A DNA stretch of 64,000 nucleotides from Melampsora larici-populina 98AG31 (Eukaryota; Basidiomycota; Pucciniomycetes; Pucciniales; Melampsoraceae), in the NCBI RefSeq assembly GCF_000204055.1, contig NW_006768779.1, positions 400,350-464,349 of the forward strand, read 5' to 3'. How positions within the stretch are numbered: the stretch's first letter is position 1; the number at the start of each line of letters is the position of its first letter. The translations under genes were made by a program, and so were the position numbers. Below the pieces are notes generated by a model that made no database searches, was not told where the DNA came from, and saw nothing but the letters and a program-made list of their open reading frames with translations. Positions 21,424 through 34,799 of this stretch are shown here, one piece after another.

Positions 21424-23501
21424 CTTGATGCACGGACGTTGAGGTTTGGCCGCCATTTCCCCCGGAGATGTGGTTGCCGACAGGAGGCCTCCCAGATGAG
21501 AAATCGAAACCGAACTTGGGATTGCCGGGCGCATACGGATTGTCCTCAAAACGAAGGTCTCCCGCTACTTCTGCCTCCCACCTGGCTGCATCTTTGATGT
21601 CAGGTTGGAGTCCAAAAGGTAAAATGACCTTGTCCTTTTTCGACTTCTTGCCTTTCGACTTCTTCTTGACAACTCTTTGTCTTCTGAAGATCACCGTTCG
21701 AACTAAAAGGTGATACCTTAGGCCAACCATCCAGCATTTATACTTGCGTTTCAAGGTGGTAACAATTTCCTTATGCTTCTCAATGTAATCCGCATAAGGA
21801 GCTAGGTCGTAAATTTCTCTGGCGTAACGTGCTTCTAAGTCGCACATTTCCATGAAATCCCCAAAGTTAATCTGTCGTTCTAGTTGAACCTCCGGGGCAG
21901 GAGCTGACGTGCTACTCATGGAAGATTGTTGGAGAGATGTGACCGTATGCCAGTAGTTGATCGAGGAGCGCTTGAAGACGGTCAATGGAACGTAGGCCCG
22001 CAAACGCCTAAACCCCTTATCCCATTTGATTGGCAAGTCTAGTAAATCCGCCGCTTTTAAAGATCGATTTTCGAAGCTCAGCTCAGGGTCTTCATCCGAG
22101 GAAGAATCACTGGAGTCATTACTTCCTTTCTTGGTCGACGAAGAAGATTCAGATGACATCCCCGATTTCGTCTTCGATCCCGAGGTTGAATTGGAGGAAC
22201 TCGATGAGCTAGAAGAATCGGAAGGAAAATCTTGGACTTCTGGAGCTTTCCCCTTTCCTTTGGCACGACTCTTCCCTTTCTTCGCTGGAGGTTGGATTTC
22301 CGCAGAGGAAGGAGGCTCAGAAACTGACTTCTTGTCCTTCCGTTTCAAATTCTTCTTCTGCTTCTGGTTCTTTCCCGTCTCACTTGGTCCTAAAAAGGGA
22401 TGTGGAAGCAGGGCGCAGACATGGTTGGTAATCCAAAAACTTCCCGCCAGAACCCAGTCTGGATTGACGTACCTTGGTTTGACGAGGATGGAGGCTTACT
22501 TAAGCGGGGGAGAACAGGCGCCCCATTTCCATACTTCACATTAAGTTCAGACGACAAGGTTCTAACTTGTTTCTCTGTCCCATGCTCAATCGCGTCCACG
22601 AGAGCATTAACCAAGGATTGTTTGTCCGCTTTCTGTTCCTTCGTAAAATTGTTGAAACGAACTAGATAAGAACAAGTGCACACCAAATCAGCACAAGACT
22701 AAGATCTTGGCGATGGAAGCATGGAATCGGATTTGGATATTGCTGTGTTATCCGGGCGCGTCAACGCAGCCAACACTAACTGTAGAGTTCACCATGCTCG
22801 CGCTCTTGGCTGCGGCCTCATTGGAATGGTATAAAAAAGGCTTCGCCAGTCCCCAAATTCCCAGTGACGGGACAGCGCATTAAGCAGCTTAGTCCAAAAT
22901 TGCCCAGCTGCCCAATAAAGAGGCGCTATAATGGGAAGGTACTCCCGAGAAATCTCTGGGAAAGGAAGACGTGAGAATGTAGCTACTAACCTTTATCCTT
23001 CCTTATCAGCATATCGCCGTCGCTACCGCTTGACGAGGAGGAGTCACCTGAAGAAAGTTGATCTCGAGAAGTCGATTGGGCACCTTGATTGCTCAAAGTT
23101 AGTTTCAACCTTCTATTCGGAGGATCTGCTGTTCTGCCGCCGACATTGGAACTCGCGGTAGTGGTGATATCCGCTGACTCCTTGTTTTGTGACTCTCCAT
23201 TCCCCCCTTGACCAACCGCGAGCTCCGTTGAACGTGGAGCGCGTAGCTCATCGTTCATATTATTGGATGTCGCATTGGTTGGCTGGCCCGATGTAAAGTT
23301 CGACGTCGGTTGTGTCTGGGAGGGTGACATTTCTCTGGATCTTGACTTCGCTCGGTTTGCTCTGGCTATCGCTTGCTGTTCTGTCTTGCTAGCTCGATTG
23401 TGCTTCTCAGAGGTGGGATCAGTAGTTACTGAGCCTATGGAAGCGTTACTTCTATTCGAGGTTTCCGTCTGAATACGATTCTGTGTACTCTTCTTCTTCA
23501 T
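21424..23501 (-). CDS. DIRS Gag-like protein, 5' part before the insertion
   Basis: The ATG is at 23,501 and at least three exons are visible: 23,501 to about 23,000 (donor GTTAGT after KDKG), about 22,665 to 22,440 (LVNALVDAIEHGTEKQVR), and about 22,388 to 21,424. The sequence is Ser-rich with strong acidic/Ser runs and basic patches (KKGKSRAKGKGKAP; KKKSKGKKSKKDK). A folded middle part contains INFGDFMEMCDLEARYAREI, and W-rich helices follow. No zinc knuckle is seen, as is common in DIRS elements. I assign it as Gag from position and composition; the sequence itself does not match a family I recognise. The last visible codon is cut by the chromovirus. Confidence 0.68.
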
Positions 23502-23880
23502 AAACCCCAGAATAAACCAAAGTTGTTGGTTATTTCTAGAATGTGATTTAGAGTATTCAGAAAAGGAAAACGAAGAGGTTGGAGACTTGGTTTTATCCGG
23601 ATAGATCAGAGTAAGAATTAAGAAAAGACTAAAAAATTTTCCCTCGATTCAAGAGTTTAGCGCACTAAAGCTTGAGAATTGAAACGAGAGAAGACGGAGC
23701 TAGGGATTCGGCAGTGGTGAGTCAGGAGGAAAGGAAGTGTAGCGTGAGGGGGGAAGAGGAAGAGTCCCCCTCTATGGTATACATACCTTTCCTGCGCATG
23801 TGTTCTAGACGACCAGTTGCTGAGCTGGTCTAGTCTGAGCTCAACTGTCACCAGGGCCGAATCAACCGCCCCGACCTTGA

Positions 23881-24785
23881 AATTGGACTTTGGCCTACCG
23901 TCGCGTGCTTAGGGTATACCACCAAAAGGAGACAAGAAATTCAAAACACTCAAAACACTTGAGTTTGATCGAAGCCGTGACTCAAACAGATTACACATCA
24001 ACTTCACTTTAACACTGCTTTGTAGAATTACTCAATTTGGAAAATTTAGCTTGCTCTCTACAATCAACAAATCAACAATAACAGCATCCTAGTTCCACAC
24101 CAATCTCATTGGGTATTCATTATCTTTTCAAGCTGGGTGACCTAGTGGTTTGATGTCAGATACCGGCGAGATAACACACTTCCATTGGATATGTATGGGG
24201 AAGAGACTCAACCCAGTGAAGCTGGCTTACCATAACAGCAAACAATTCAAAGTGTCTCCCTGCTAGCATGTCCTCTCTTCCAGAATAACTTTCATGGAAT
24301 AGACTGAGGTAGAGCACCACACTGACAACATAATTGAACTGCCTTTGTGCGTAACTTTTAGGATCTGCTGTTATGGGAGCTGGACAATCGTGTTTCCCAC
24401 TGGCACTCGCCACCACATTACAACTCTAGAGGCTCTTTGAACAAAGGTATTTAGGAAGACCTTCGTGCAGAGATGCTCGCGGTTTGTGAGGCTAGATAAA
24501 TGTGAAGTGATTGGGTTGTGTCATATAATAAATTTGATTAGTAGATAAAGAACCAAAGTCATTCTTGGGGAAAAGGGGCGGAGTACATACATATATACAT
24601 TTTATTTATGATAGGGTCAATCAACAGGACGAATTTACAATATTTTGCTATAGATCATCCTCAAATAACAATTCTAGGGGGAGATATTTATGTGTGAAGA
24701 AGAAACTGCAAAGCGGTTAAGATATGAATCGAGCAGCGAGGTATGTGAACTTGTACTTTAGATACGCGGCAGAGTGACCTTTCCT
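23881..24785. other. Spacer between DIRS element and GH92 gene
   Basis: The stretch holds the 5' end of the DIRS element and then the 3' flank of the GH92 gene. TGACCTAGTGGTTTGATG at 24,137 resembles a tRNA box A, but no T-arm follows at the right distance. An 86-codon minus-strand frame at 24,156-24,416 has no recognisable domain and is not called. Confidence 0.45.
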
Positions 24786-27700
24786 CTAAGAATCACCTTT
24801 GAATCCGCCGGTTGAGAGGGAGTCAGGAAGATGTCCATTGCAACTTTGAGCTTCTTTCTGGTCTGCCGTCAAGATTATTTCTAAATCTCCACCGACAGTA
24901 AAGACTTTGTGAAAGTCAATGAAACACCGCGACAATGTACCATTTCCATTGAATCTGACATCCTTCACATAAGCAGATACGCCCTTTGGTATAGGGTAAA
25001 CTAAACTCCTTTTGTCGAAACCAGTTACTCGAACGGTGGTTGCAACATTGAGATAGCGATTGTGAAGTGTATACCTTGATACCCAAGGTGATAGCACCAG
25101 GTATTGAGTTGTTGAGGGAACAGGGAACAAACCCAATAGATGAAACAGCAAGAAAGTGGCCATGGCTCCCTGATCATCATTTCCAGCTGTGATACATGAT
25201 CAATGAATTGCACGTCAGTATCGGTTCACTGTGTACACTTTACATCGATGACTTACGGATTCCAGCTGAAGTAGCGTTGAAGTCTTTGCGTACCACCCAT
25301 CGACTCCGTGAGACTGAGTCTGCTGGCTTGTCAGCATAATGATATCCTACTGGGGCTTGAAAGCTGGGCTCGTTCCCTGCAGAATAATAGCCTGCATCAA
25401 AGAAATGGTCCAATCTTTTCGCAAAGATCTCCTTGCCCCCATGAAGTTCGATCAGATGTGCTGTGTCGTGGGGCGCGTACAAGCTATATTCCCATGGGCT
25501 ACTCTGCAATCACAAACCATGCTAAGGTTAGTTTCTTAGGCGGAAGATAAGAGCAGAAAATGAGTTGCTCACTTCGTAGAACCCTGTGCTATCCGTCCAA
25601 TCAAAATAACACGATCTTCCTTTGACCGGGTCTTTGGGGGAACAGGCTTTTGGATCTGTGTAATAAAATTCGCCATTTTCATCTCGTCTTTGGAAGAATC
25701 CTGAAGTGAAGGCGGGGGGTCAGAAAGGTTCGGAAGGTCTTTCAAGGTAAGATGGTTTGATCATGGGTTCTTACCTTTGTAGCCATCGCTTTCGATATCT
25801 GGATTCCATACATTGCGATACCACAGAGCTCGAGTCTCGTACTTTGCGGCGTCTGTGAGGTTACCCAGAAGGCGAGCTACTTGATTGACAGCGAAATCGT
25901 TCCACGAATACTGGCGTAGCATTTTATCGATCTTTAATATTTGATCTGGTATAAAAGACTTCACAAAATAAACTAACCTCTAATGTTCGACTAACTTCAC
26001 GTGTGACATGCCCAGTGCTGGTTGGATCATCATATCCGTAAGGGATATACCCAAATTTTCTAGTGTTCAAGGAGAGAAATGAGGATAAATTTTTGAGGTT
26101 TTCCTCGGAACAACCAAAACAGATCAACGAACTTCCAAACATTGACCTGTCGTCCGCCAAAGTCCCAACTGAAACAATAGATACGCACAGGCTGATATCA
26201 ACTTGGAGTCTGGTCATGAATTGATTATACAAAAGAACTGACTTATCAGGTGTATTCTCAGCATCAGAAATCATCGCGGTATACATCTCGTGGAGGTCCA
26301 CTCCGAGGTCAGCAGCTTGCTTGTGGTACTTTAGCGCAAAGTCAGCCATGATATTGAGGCCGTGGGCTCCACCTTGAGAATATCCAGGCAGGTTCTGTTG
26401 AAGAAGAGCATAAGCGGTCAATATTTAGTTTATGTGAGGTCAAGTATTGAATCTCAACTGAAATTGGAATTTACATTGCTGCGGCACTCAGGAATTACAC
26501 TAAATTCAAAAGTTCAAAGAACATCAGTCATACAAAAAGAACAGATCAGCATTAAAAAATTCGTAGAGAGATTAAGTTGAACTGACCCAGTCTTGCGCCA
26601 GCCATCGATATATCCTTCAACAAGCTGCGCACTTTCTCTAGGTGAATGAAGATTCATCCATGGAAAGAACGTACGGGACGTGTCCCTGATTGTAATAATG
26701 ATCCGAGTGTAAAATCAAGCACCATTTTAGTGGGGAAATCCATCATATCATGCATCAAACTATGACAAACCATGAGCAATAGAGGGAGTCAAAGTAGGGC
26801 GATGTGGTATTTTCGAACAAGCCTATAGTGTTCCAAATCAAAAGACGGCGTCAGTATTCGCAGAAGCATGCTGGACTTAGAAAATGGATAGTATAGAGCA
26901 GTGAAAGGCAAGATAGACTGTATACCTTGCGTCTCGCCCGTTGCATTGTTTGGGGTCAAAAAAGATCGATACATGCTCGAGTATCTGAAACACATTGAAC
27001 ATCGACCGCGCCAACGTCATTAGGCTCAAAAGCTTCGCTGAAGAAAATATGATAGTTTGACCAACATCATTACCGCAATGTCCTCTTCAGTATCCTCCAA
27101 TGGAATTTCTAAGATTTCTAAACGCTCATTCCACATTTTCACGCTCTGTTCTCGAATCTGATCGAATGATCTTTCGCCAATCTCCTCTTCCGCGTTCCTA
27201 CAGGCTTGATCTGCAGAGACGAACGAAGTACCCACCCTGATGTTGATGATGTTGATCCCGGCCGGATATGAGAATACGGCTCCAGCTTCCCCATTGGCGG
27301 AAGGCATGTCGAGTTTGGTCTGGCCAGGTTGTATCTTTGTGGTGTAATTCCTGTGGAATTGTGCCAGGATGAATTAGCGTTAGAATCACGAATTCAAATT
27401 GATGTACTTCGACTACTTACGAGTCAAAATACCACACTCCAAATTCATCCAATGGAGTTTCTCCATTTTGTGTGACGTCATAGCACGAAAATGCTTGATA
27501 GACGCCTCCTGATCCGAAGCTGGAAACCTGGCATCAGACAGAATACTCGGGCAATCATTTGAAAAGTGCACTCACCTTGGCCCCCATCTTCCTCCCAGTT
27601 TGATACGTCCTTTCTTTGGATCAATCTCCATCTGCCCTCCTAAGAGTTGTGCATTCAGAAGCATGGCATAAGTGAGTGGTTTTGGTGATCGGATATCTGA

Positions 27701-28799
27701 GATGTTATCGATTTGACAGCGCATCTTACCTTCAAAAGTGAGGGATATGTCATGGGCCAAATCCAGCACAAAATAGGCTTTTTGCCCACTATCAGGCTCA
27801 AATGTGAATCGCTCCAAACCGGCCCTGCGCGTAGAAGTGGCCTCTAGCTTGATCATAGGGTCTTTCAAGGTGCTGGAAAAGTATCCAGGTGCTGCTTCTG
27901 TTGATTGAAAAAACTCATAACTATGAGTGGATGAGACTCGTCCCACGGTATGAGAGAAAAAAACTGACCATCAGAGCCTGCAGCCCGGTATTTCATTCTT
28001 TCTTCAACTGTAGTGTTACAAGTATCTAAACCCTGAGGACATCGCATGGGCATGATCTCAAAGTTGCCATAAGAGCTATTGGTGATAGAAAGTATCGTGA
28101 TGAATGGACGTTGGCTGCATTGCTTGCATTAGTAAACACACTCACCCTGGCGCGCTTCCAATTCCTGAGTCGTGTAAAGGGCTCAGACCGAAAACTTGAG
28201 CCTTGGCATCGGCAACATATCCTGAAAGTAGCTCGCACTATGATCAGTGACATCGAAAGACAATGAAGTGCGGGTCATGGCTCACCAGCTGGTGCATAAC
28301 CCTGACAATCGACTGAAATCTTTACCATTCCGAAAGGAACTGGGAGTTTGCGTAGATGAGAAGGTCAGCCCAGGTTTCAATGTGCATTCGAGATTGCCGG
28401 CAGTCGGACCCACCTGAAGCGCCAGGATTAACGAAACCCAAGTTATCCGTTCCGATGAAGGGGTTCTATGTCCAAGTTAGTGCAGAGTGTTGGACAAGCC
28501 CGAAAGTCGAATGCATCAGTTCGGCTTCGAGGACTGGGAACGCAGATACCTTGTCAATATGAGTGACATACCACCCAAGTAGAGAGATCTGAGTACGATC
28601 TCGTGGTCTTCAATTGTTTCTTCGTCGAACTCGTTGAGGGTAAGAGATCGCCAACGAGCCTAGTCGAGGAAAACGAAGGAGACGGGCCATTCGAATGTGG
28701 AGACGAGCCGCGAGAGAACAAATGGTATATTGTCAGAGTAATTATAAGGATGGGGAGCCACCACGTCCTGAAATAACGCGACACCTGAACCGACTTCAT
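24786..28799 (-). CDS. Glycoside hydrolase family 92 alpha-mannosidase
   Basis: GH92 enzymes are calcium-dependent exo-alpha-mannosidases, often alpha-1,2, that trim mannose from N-glycans or cell-wall mannan. About 19 short exons splice in phase; the first nine are 28799-28572, 28465-28414, 28339-28286, 28221-28146, 28075-27969, 27897-27576, 27519-27421, 27350-27066 and 26984-26926. The earlier TTG at 28,802 is ignored in favour of the ATG at 28,799. Residues 11-28 (WWLPILIITLTIYHLF) form a signal anchor, so the enzyme is a type II membrane or secreted protein. Family landmarks: NPFIGTDN...FVNPGAS, VPFGMVKISVDCQGYAPAG, PLHDSGIGSAPG, MYRSFLTPNNATGE, FENTTSPYFDSLY, LPGYSQGG, GYIPYGYDDPTSTGHVTRE, FYESSPWEYSLYAPHD (acid Glu) and GNDDQGAMA (base Asp). 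No break found. Confidence 0.93.
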
Positions 28800-28802
28800 C
28801 AA

Positions 28803-30489
28803 GAAGTCTGAATATGTTTGATGCTCGAAGTTTGCGGCACGGTCAAGTCGATATTCTGCAGGAAAAGTCTGCGGAAACCTGCGTGAACTCAGGGTGGCAC
28901 GACTCGGGAGTTTATATCATTGGTTGAACTAGAAAATGGAGGGCGGGGACTGGGGACGACTGACATCATATGAATGACATCATATGAGATATATTCATGT
29001 CAATCCCACCATAATTATAATTAGAAAGCCTTACCCAGGCCTTTGATAGGATAAGACGTAAACATACAACCAGTGCAGCCTCAAAGCTACGGCCAATTTG
29101 ATTTGTTTTTACGATGAGGGCTGTGTTACGCTCTGGCGAGCGGTCGCTTTGAGGTCGGATCGTCTAGGATGACTCACGCTCTGAAGTCAAACTTCGCGAG
29201 TGACCATTTGGGTAATCCCACGCTTGATGTGCTTCCTTGTATTAGGCACTCAGTACCGGTTCATTTACCTCTTGTTGAACCCAAGTCCTTGTCAATCGTC
29301 CATATCAGATTTTTCTTCTTCGCCATGCAAGCTGGACGACCAGAATCTGGGGCGACACTTGGAGAGCTTCGAAAAATTTTAGACAAATGCTATGAAAAGT
29401 TTGATAGCGATGAATCCGAAGAATAGTCGGCGCGGGTGGTGTCAGTGAGCACTCGGTCGTCCCGATGCCTATGTGCCTGAAACGACGGACATGATTGCCC
29501 ATTTCTGTGCCGTCAGCTTCAAAGATGGATGCAGAAAGATTCTAGAAGAACATAACTGATGGCGATCCTTTCTTCAGCGTGTGAGCCAAATCGTTGCGGC
29601 TAGTGGAACTCATCAATCTGATGTTAGGCAAATCCAAGCCCCATCGAATTTATCTCACATTGAGGAACATTTTATGGTCCATCAAGCTGGTTTGACTTCT
29701 AAAGATTCTCAGCGGCTACGGCGGCGTTGTCAAGGCCAGGAAGCGCGCCATAAGGTGGACAGCATCTCAAATGAGTCTGTGAAGATAGCAAACTTAACTT
29801 CAAATCCCGGTAGAGCTTGTATTACTCATCCAGATTGTTGCAGATCCATTGGACATGAGAGGACATGAGTGATTTTGGATTTCATCTCCGGATCATCGAT
29901 GTTGATTGTGACCCTCCTGAATTATTCTCTCAAGGTAGCAATCACCGCTGTATTGCATCATCATCTCTAGCGCGAGCAGCAAACCCGGTCGTAAGTTTTT
30001 CCTCCCCTCTTGCGCCTTTTAACACACCACCATGTATATATTGAGCAAATTTGGATATCAGGAGACAGCTTACAGTGCACCACAAAATTCAATTTATCGA
30101 CCCGAGATCCGCAGACTGAGATGTCATTAGACAGAGTGGTGATGTGCTCCAAAATGACAGAGATAGATTTGAAAACTAAGTGTTCCCCTCAAAGAGTTGA
30201 CAAGCAAATTAAAGACTTTTCTCGTCGATCATATATACAATGGTCCAATTGTGTGGCCATGTTTTCATACATTGTCAAATCAACGCAAGATTACATTTGA
30301 TGAGTTCTGGAGGTGTAAAGCATTGCTAGACATTGTATCAAATCCAGACAAGCTCACTTCCAAAGTCTTTGCATCATCCACAGAAGGCAATTAATACAGC
30401 TCGGCTTCCAGCTATGAACATTTCGCCTCCTCAAGAAATACAGGTAAGCTCTGCTTGGACAAGAGTATGACAGAGGTCCTATCGCTTGA
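28803..30489. other. Intergenic region upstream of GH92 gene
   Basis: The first few hundred bases are the GH92 promoter side, with a direct repeat of GACATCATATGA around 28,963-28,990. Open frames at 29,169-29,426 and 29,581-29,868 on the plus strand lack recognisable domains, homologous neighbours or splice-extended coding signal. Nothing firm is seen. Confidence 0.45.
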
Positions 30490-31841
30490 TCAAGTTTGAT
30501 CTGGTTCATCAGAAGCATCACAGAAGGAGTCCCACTCCATATCTAGTGTCTTTAAGTTGCTAACTCGACTACCGTGAGGGGAAATCGGCTGGTCGATTTG
30601 GGGACGAGGTCGAAATGGATTTCGAGATGGGGTGTCATGAGAAGGGCATGAATCGAGTTCAGATGGCGCAGCAGACCGATTTCGTAAGGGGCTATGAAAA
30701 GGTTGGGCGAGCAAGGCGTTTTGAAGTGGCATAGCCTGCAACGGTGTGATCATGCGCTTACGTAGAGAATCTATGGCCTTCAGTGGACTGGTGTGAGTAT
30801 CGTTATGTGGACGAGATCGCGCGGGTGTTATCTGTGGCACAGGCTTGCTAGTCGACGCATTGGAGGGATGAGGACGCTTAGACTTGACAGATTGCTTGAT
30901 GTGTTCATCCAGAAATTCCATCTTGCGTTTGCTACTTTCCTGGCGGGCCTGTGGATTGATAGGCGTTGCCACTGGAAGAACCTTGAGGATAGAAAGAAAA
31001 GACAACCATGAAACAGCGAAGAGGCACATAGGAATCGGCATCTTCATTCGTACCTTGTACCCAACTTCTATAAGATTGACGATCTGGGCTAGGTAGCAAC
31101 TAGCCCTGAGCTGGTGATCGTCTTCAACCTGATTGAATTCGATTTCATCATCCTCCGTAAGCGCAAACGTGTCAGGAAGTTGGCAAGAAGGCCCAGCATT
31201 TGGTTGGCTCGTTAACCGCGACCGTCGCGAAGCAGCCTTCACAAAAGTTTCAGCTAAGCGGTCGGAACGATCAGAATAAAGGTATGCTTTCGAGTTCACC
31301 TGTCCGTTCGACCCAGAACATGAGGACATCAGACATACTATGGTCACAAGGCGTTAAGCTGCAATATTCTAGCAAATGTGAGACTTACGTGATGCAAGCG
31401 GACCTCGCCTGAATTAGACATCGTGATTTCAATATGAGGTTCACGAACGTTCGGGTGGTATAAAACATATCAATCAAGGTATTCGTTCAAGCTTCTGGTC
31501 TCCTTGCGCCCCTTCCCCAAGCCTTGCATTTCAAGGGATATTCTACAAGTAATGGTGTGCAAGGAGCAAGCATTGATCTCTTACCGCACTCACCATCATG
31601 CCATACTTTTTTGTTCTTGTAAACGTCAGAAGTATACATACAGCTGTACTTCTTCTGATAAGCCCTTCCATACCGATGAACAAAGGAGATCAGCAGAATT
31701 TTGGTTGGTTTGTTCATAGTCGCGAGAATCGACACTAACAATGACCACGGGAAGACCTTCGTGTACGAGGGAGGATGAAGCAGTCCGGTTATCTGCTTCC
31801 TTTGGTGAGACTGAATCCCGAGGGGCTGCGTCAAATGCCAT
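30490..31841 (-). CDS. DUF2439 domain protein (Mte1/Dbl2/ZGRF1 N-terminal type)
   Basis: Five exons with consistent phases: 31841-31740, 31654-31594, 31408-31389, 31299-31054 and 30981-30490, coding 306 aa. After a 34-residue leader the DUF2439 domain runs from about 35 to 135: YSCMYTSDVYKNKKVWHDG, EVRLHH, SKAYLYSD, then EDDEIEFNQVEDD and AQIVNLIEVGYK. The K-x-W-x-D-G core followed by the L-Y segment is characteristic. Yeast Mte1 and fission yeast Dbl2 with this domain bind branched DNA and assist the FANCM-type helicase Mph1/Fml1 at D-loops; human ZGRF1 adds a helicase, absent here. The C-terminal half is Ser/Pro/Arg-rich and disordered. A similar nuclear repair role is inferred. One exon is only 20 nt. 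Confidence 0.78.
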
Positions 31842-34799
31842 TCTCTGGATAGGGACGTTGGTAAAGAGATTTGGCTGGTGAATCGATATAATTCATGAAG
31901 TCTATCAAAATCATCACGCCGTCTTGAGTGCATACATACCCGTGTGACAGTGGACTTCAGATCCGCAGACTATACCGAGTCCGGGTCGAGTACATACATA
32001 TCACGCCTCTTGGTCATCAACACCCGATTGCCCTTGCCACTTGGGCCTTGAACCAACCTACATTTTATATCTATCATCTGTGTCACACCTTTCATCGATA
32101 GACCTTCTCTAATAGCTATGGCATCTTCGAGTACAGAGAAGAGATCAATGATAGCCCCTGAACGTGAGTGCATTCTTTGAATGATCCAAGAGAAACGGGG
32201 CTTGACTTGGCATTGAAAAACTCGTCCTCCGATCTTCCGTATTACTATCGTCAACTTCATGTTATAAGGCGCCGTTCGCTTTGTCTGGCCCACGGAGGAT
32301 AACGATGATTTTGACGTGACTGGCCGTACGCAATCCACGCTCCGCTTGTAACCAGTGTGAGGCTCCCACAAGGAGACTGATTGAACCTGAACTTGAATAC
32401 ATAGTCTCCTCGATGGTCTTTGCTGGAGTCTCCCTCATGCTAAAGAATCCAATCCTGGCATGGATTGGCTTGATGTTCTCGATCACAGCAATCTTCAATC
32501 ATGATTCAGACCGGAGATCTTCAGGAAATCAGGCCTCAAATCCGTATCAAGGCGTGCTGTAAGCATCCTTTGTTTCTCAAGTCTGAAGTGTCTTTCCTCG
32601 GCAATGGCCTCCTAGTTGTTAATTCAGAGCCATAAATCGCGTGTAACACGCACGTTTGCAACTGGCTCTTGATCTCAGGTTCTCAATTTTGGCTTTGACA
32701 ACATCATGTAAGTGTTTAGGTTAAACTTATGCCAAGACAACTTTCATGGGATCTGACAGAATGAATCTTTAGATGTCCAGAAGTTGGTTGATCCAAAAAC
32801 AAGAGTTCAAGTACCACCTGCAAACTGAGCCAACAATTGAAAGCCGCCCTCTCAACCGGAATCAAGATATTGCGAGAACAGATGTCATGCTCGACAGCTT
32901 ATTAGGAGACTAGTCCCGTTCAACAAGTGTTAGCAGTCCGTCTCATTGAGGCAACGCATGCGATTATGACAGGGCTTGCCTTTCAAGAAGCTAATCAAAG
33001 TACCAATTGTGTGTGGACTTGTTCTGCTGTATGTTCGTAGCTGTTCCCAAAGCCAGATGGAGATGCTTCCCTGCTTCAGTGCACACAATGTGGCTCAATG
33101 AGTCATTCTATGAAGAACTCTGTACAGCTGATTTACTGTTGGTCAGCTGTGTCTTTGATTGGTTGGAAAACCCAGTCATAGAATGGAGAGAACAGCTCAT
33201 GGGATAAGATAAGTACATCACTCATGAAATTGATACAACAAAGAAGGGCTTGAAAGGTGAGATATCAGCCTCACAAGTATCAAAGGATGGTCTTCAATAA
33301 AGGCACTGCTGGTTTTGATAACATGTTGAAGGATGAGGAGCAGTAAGAAACAAGGGAATTGAAGAGCTAGATTTACTCATACAAATAAGTCAAGCTACAA
33401 AAACTAATTAAATACACAATGAGTAGGAGTATGAGACCATGCACACTGCCAACAAATTTACCCCAAATTTACAAATCAAAGGTAAAATTGGACCAAAGTA
33501 CCTTGGACACAACATCTGAGTATTTGAGCCAAGACGTCTTTCAGTGCCAGTTGAGGCCTTGGATCATTACCTTGGACTGTATGTCTGAGGTAATTGAGTT
33601 CAATGTAGGATGGCTAAATCCTCTTTCAATTCCAAAAAACTTACCACAACCCCATTGCCCTCATTGCCTACCCCACAACAAACATCTACCACCAATCAAT
33701 GCATAGTTTCCACACAATCAATCTGTTCACAAATCTACTACTTGGCACCCATCACTTCACCTTTCTATTTGTCATCAACCAACAACAAGGTGATTGTCTT
33801 GATTTCAATTTCAATTTCTTGAATACAAAATTCAAGCAAAGCAAGCCCTGGAATGTTTGAGAGCCCCAGACTATCCAGAACTGTCTCATACCCCTCAAAT
33901 ATTCCTAGAATGTCAGTCCACAGGAAGCTCTTATCATCACATGGCACCATTATTTCACTTGTTTCTCTTCTTACTTCCACCATGCCCACGAGTTTACTCA
34001 TTACATCAACTTTCCTTTCTAACTTGAAATTTTTAATTTAGAGTTCACAAAATATCTCAACTGTCACAGTCAGTTCATTTCAGCCTAAGTGATTGACAGA
34101 GACAAGCACAATCAATTCCTTAAGATTCTTAATGTTAACTTCTTTTTAGATCAAAAGTAGTTGATATGTTGAGATTGGTTGAAGGAATTCATACGAATGA
34201 AATGGAATGATCATAATTGGATAAATGTAAATCATCAAAATGATCATGAAGTTGAAGAAATTGGTTGAAGTAAAGGCAAATAACCAAAACAATAATGAAG
34301 TTACAGAAACCAATTGACAATCAAATCTCTTTAAAAAGTTAGCAATACCAGATGTGATTTAATTCAAAGTTTATGAGACTTTCTTAAGTTCAATTCACTC
34401 AATCAATCTTTTCATAAATAAAATGTAAAGAAAGAGATTTCCTTGTTTGTTTTGCAGTTGAGGCTTGCAGTTGAGAGGTTTCCTCAGGTCACAAAGCCAT
34501 TGCTTCATGTCTGTTGCAATAGCACTCAAGGGCGTTTGAACTAACTTGGTGGGAGTTTCTGTGGGAGTGGTTTGCTGGTTTGAGAGGTGATTTGGATGTG
34601 TTGGTGTTATGATGAGGGGGTATTGAAATTTGGGTCTAATTGCTTTCTGTTCACATGGGTTTTTCAGATCTTGCAATCTGTACCCAGATGAGAACCCCAT
34701 TTGAAAAAACCTTGATGTTGGTAACTTGTTATTAACTGAATGGAATGAGAGAAATTGGAACTGTATTACATACAACATGTCACTGACAGGTCAGAATTT
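31842..34799. other. Gene-poor spacer
   Basis: The minus-strand frame at 31,970-32,371 (ending RRDMYVLDPDSV) has a protein-like composition, but I find neither a start, partner exons nor a family, so it is not called as a gene. From 32,500 to 34,800 the sequence is AT-rich with scattered short frames, probably decayed repeat sequence. Confidence 0.45.

Larger units (their letters stand above)
11145..23880 (-). mobile_element. DIRS-type tyrosine-recombinase retrotransposon, split by a Ty3/gypsy insertion
   Basis: Read on the minus strand, the order is Gag-like ORF (23,501-14,957, interrupted), reverse transcriptase plus RNase H (about 14,560-12,599) and tyrosine recombinase (12,602-11,472). 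That is the DIRS order, which integrates by recombinase instead of a DDE integrase. Without the 6.1-kb insert and one TSD copy the element is about 6.6 kb. Gag is open, but the RT region holds three in-frame TGA codons, so this copy is presumably not autonomous. The exact ends are not determined: I could not match a full inverted terminal repeat. GC-rich hairpins downstream of the recombinase (11,178-11,327) sit where DIRS internal complementary and terminal repeats are expected. Confidence 0.78.

Noticed and set aside
24156..24416. 86-codon minus-strand frame downstream of the GH92 gene
   Set aside because: No GH92 similarity, no other domain, and no splice partners; it probably reflects chance openness.
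26100..26230. Suspected loss of the GH92 segment between the TPD and GYIPYG motifs
   Set aside because: A short exon reading WDFGGRQVNVWK, with acceptor TTTCAG and donor GTTCGT, fits the family and phase.
27026..27074. Suspected frameshift in the GH92 gene after EEDIAV
   Set aside because: Using the GTTGGT donor at 27,065 instead of GTAATG at 27,073 restores phase (…AVMI-YSSMYR…), so the gene is intact there.
31970..32371. 133-codon minus-strand frame upstream of the DUF2439 gene
   Set aside because: Composition is protein-like, but no ATG-supported start, splice partners or family could be found. It might be a decayed exon.
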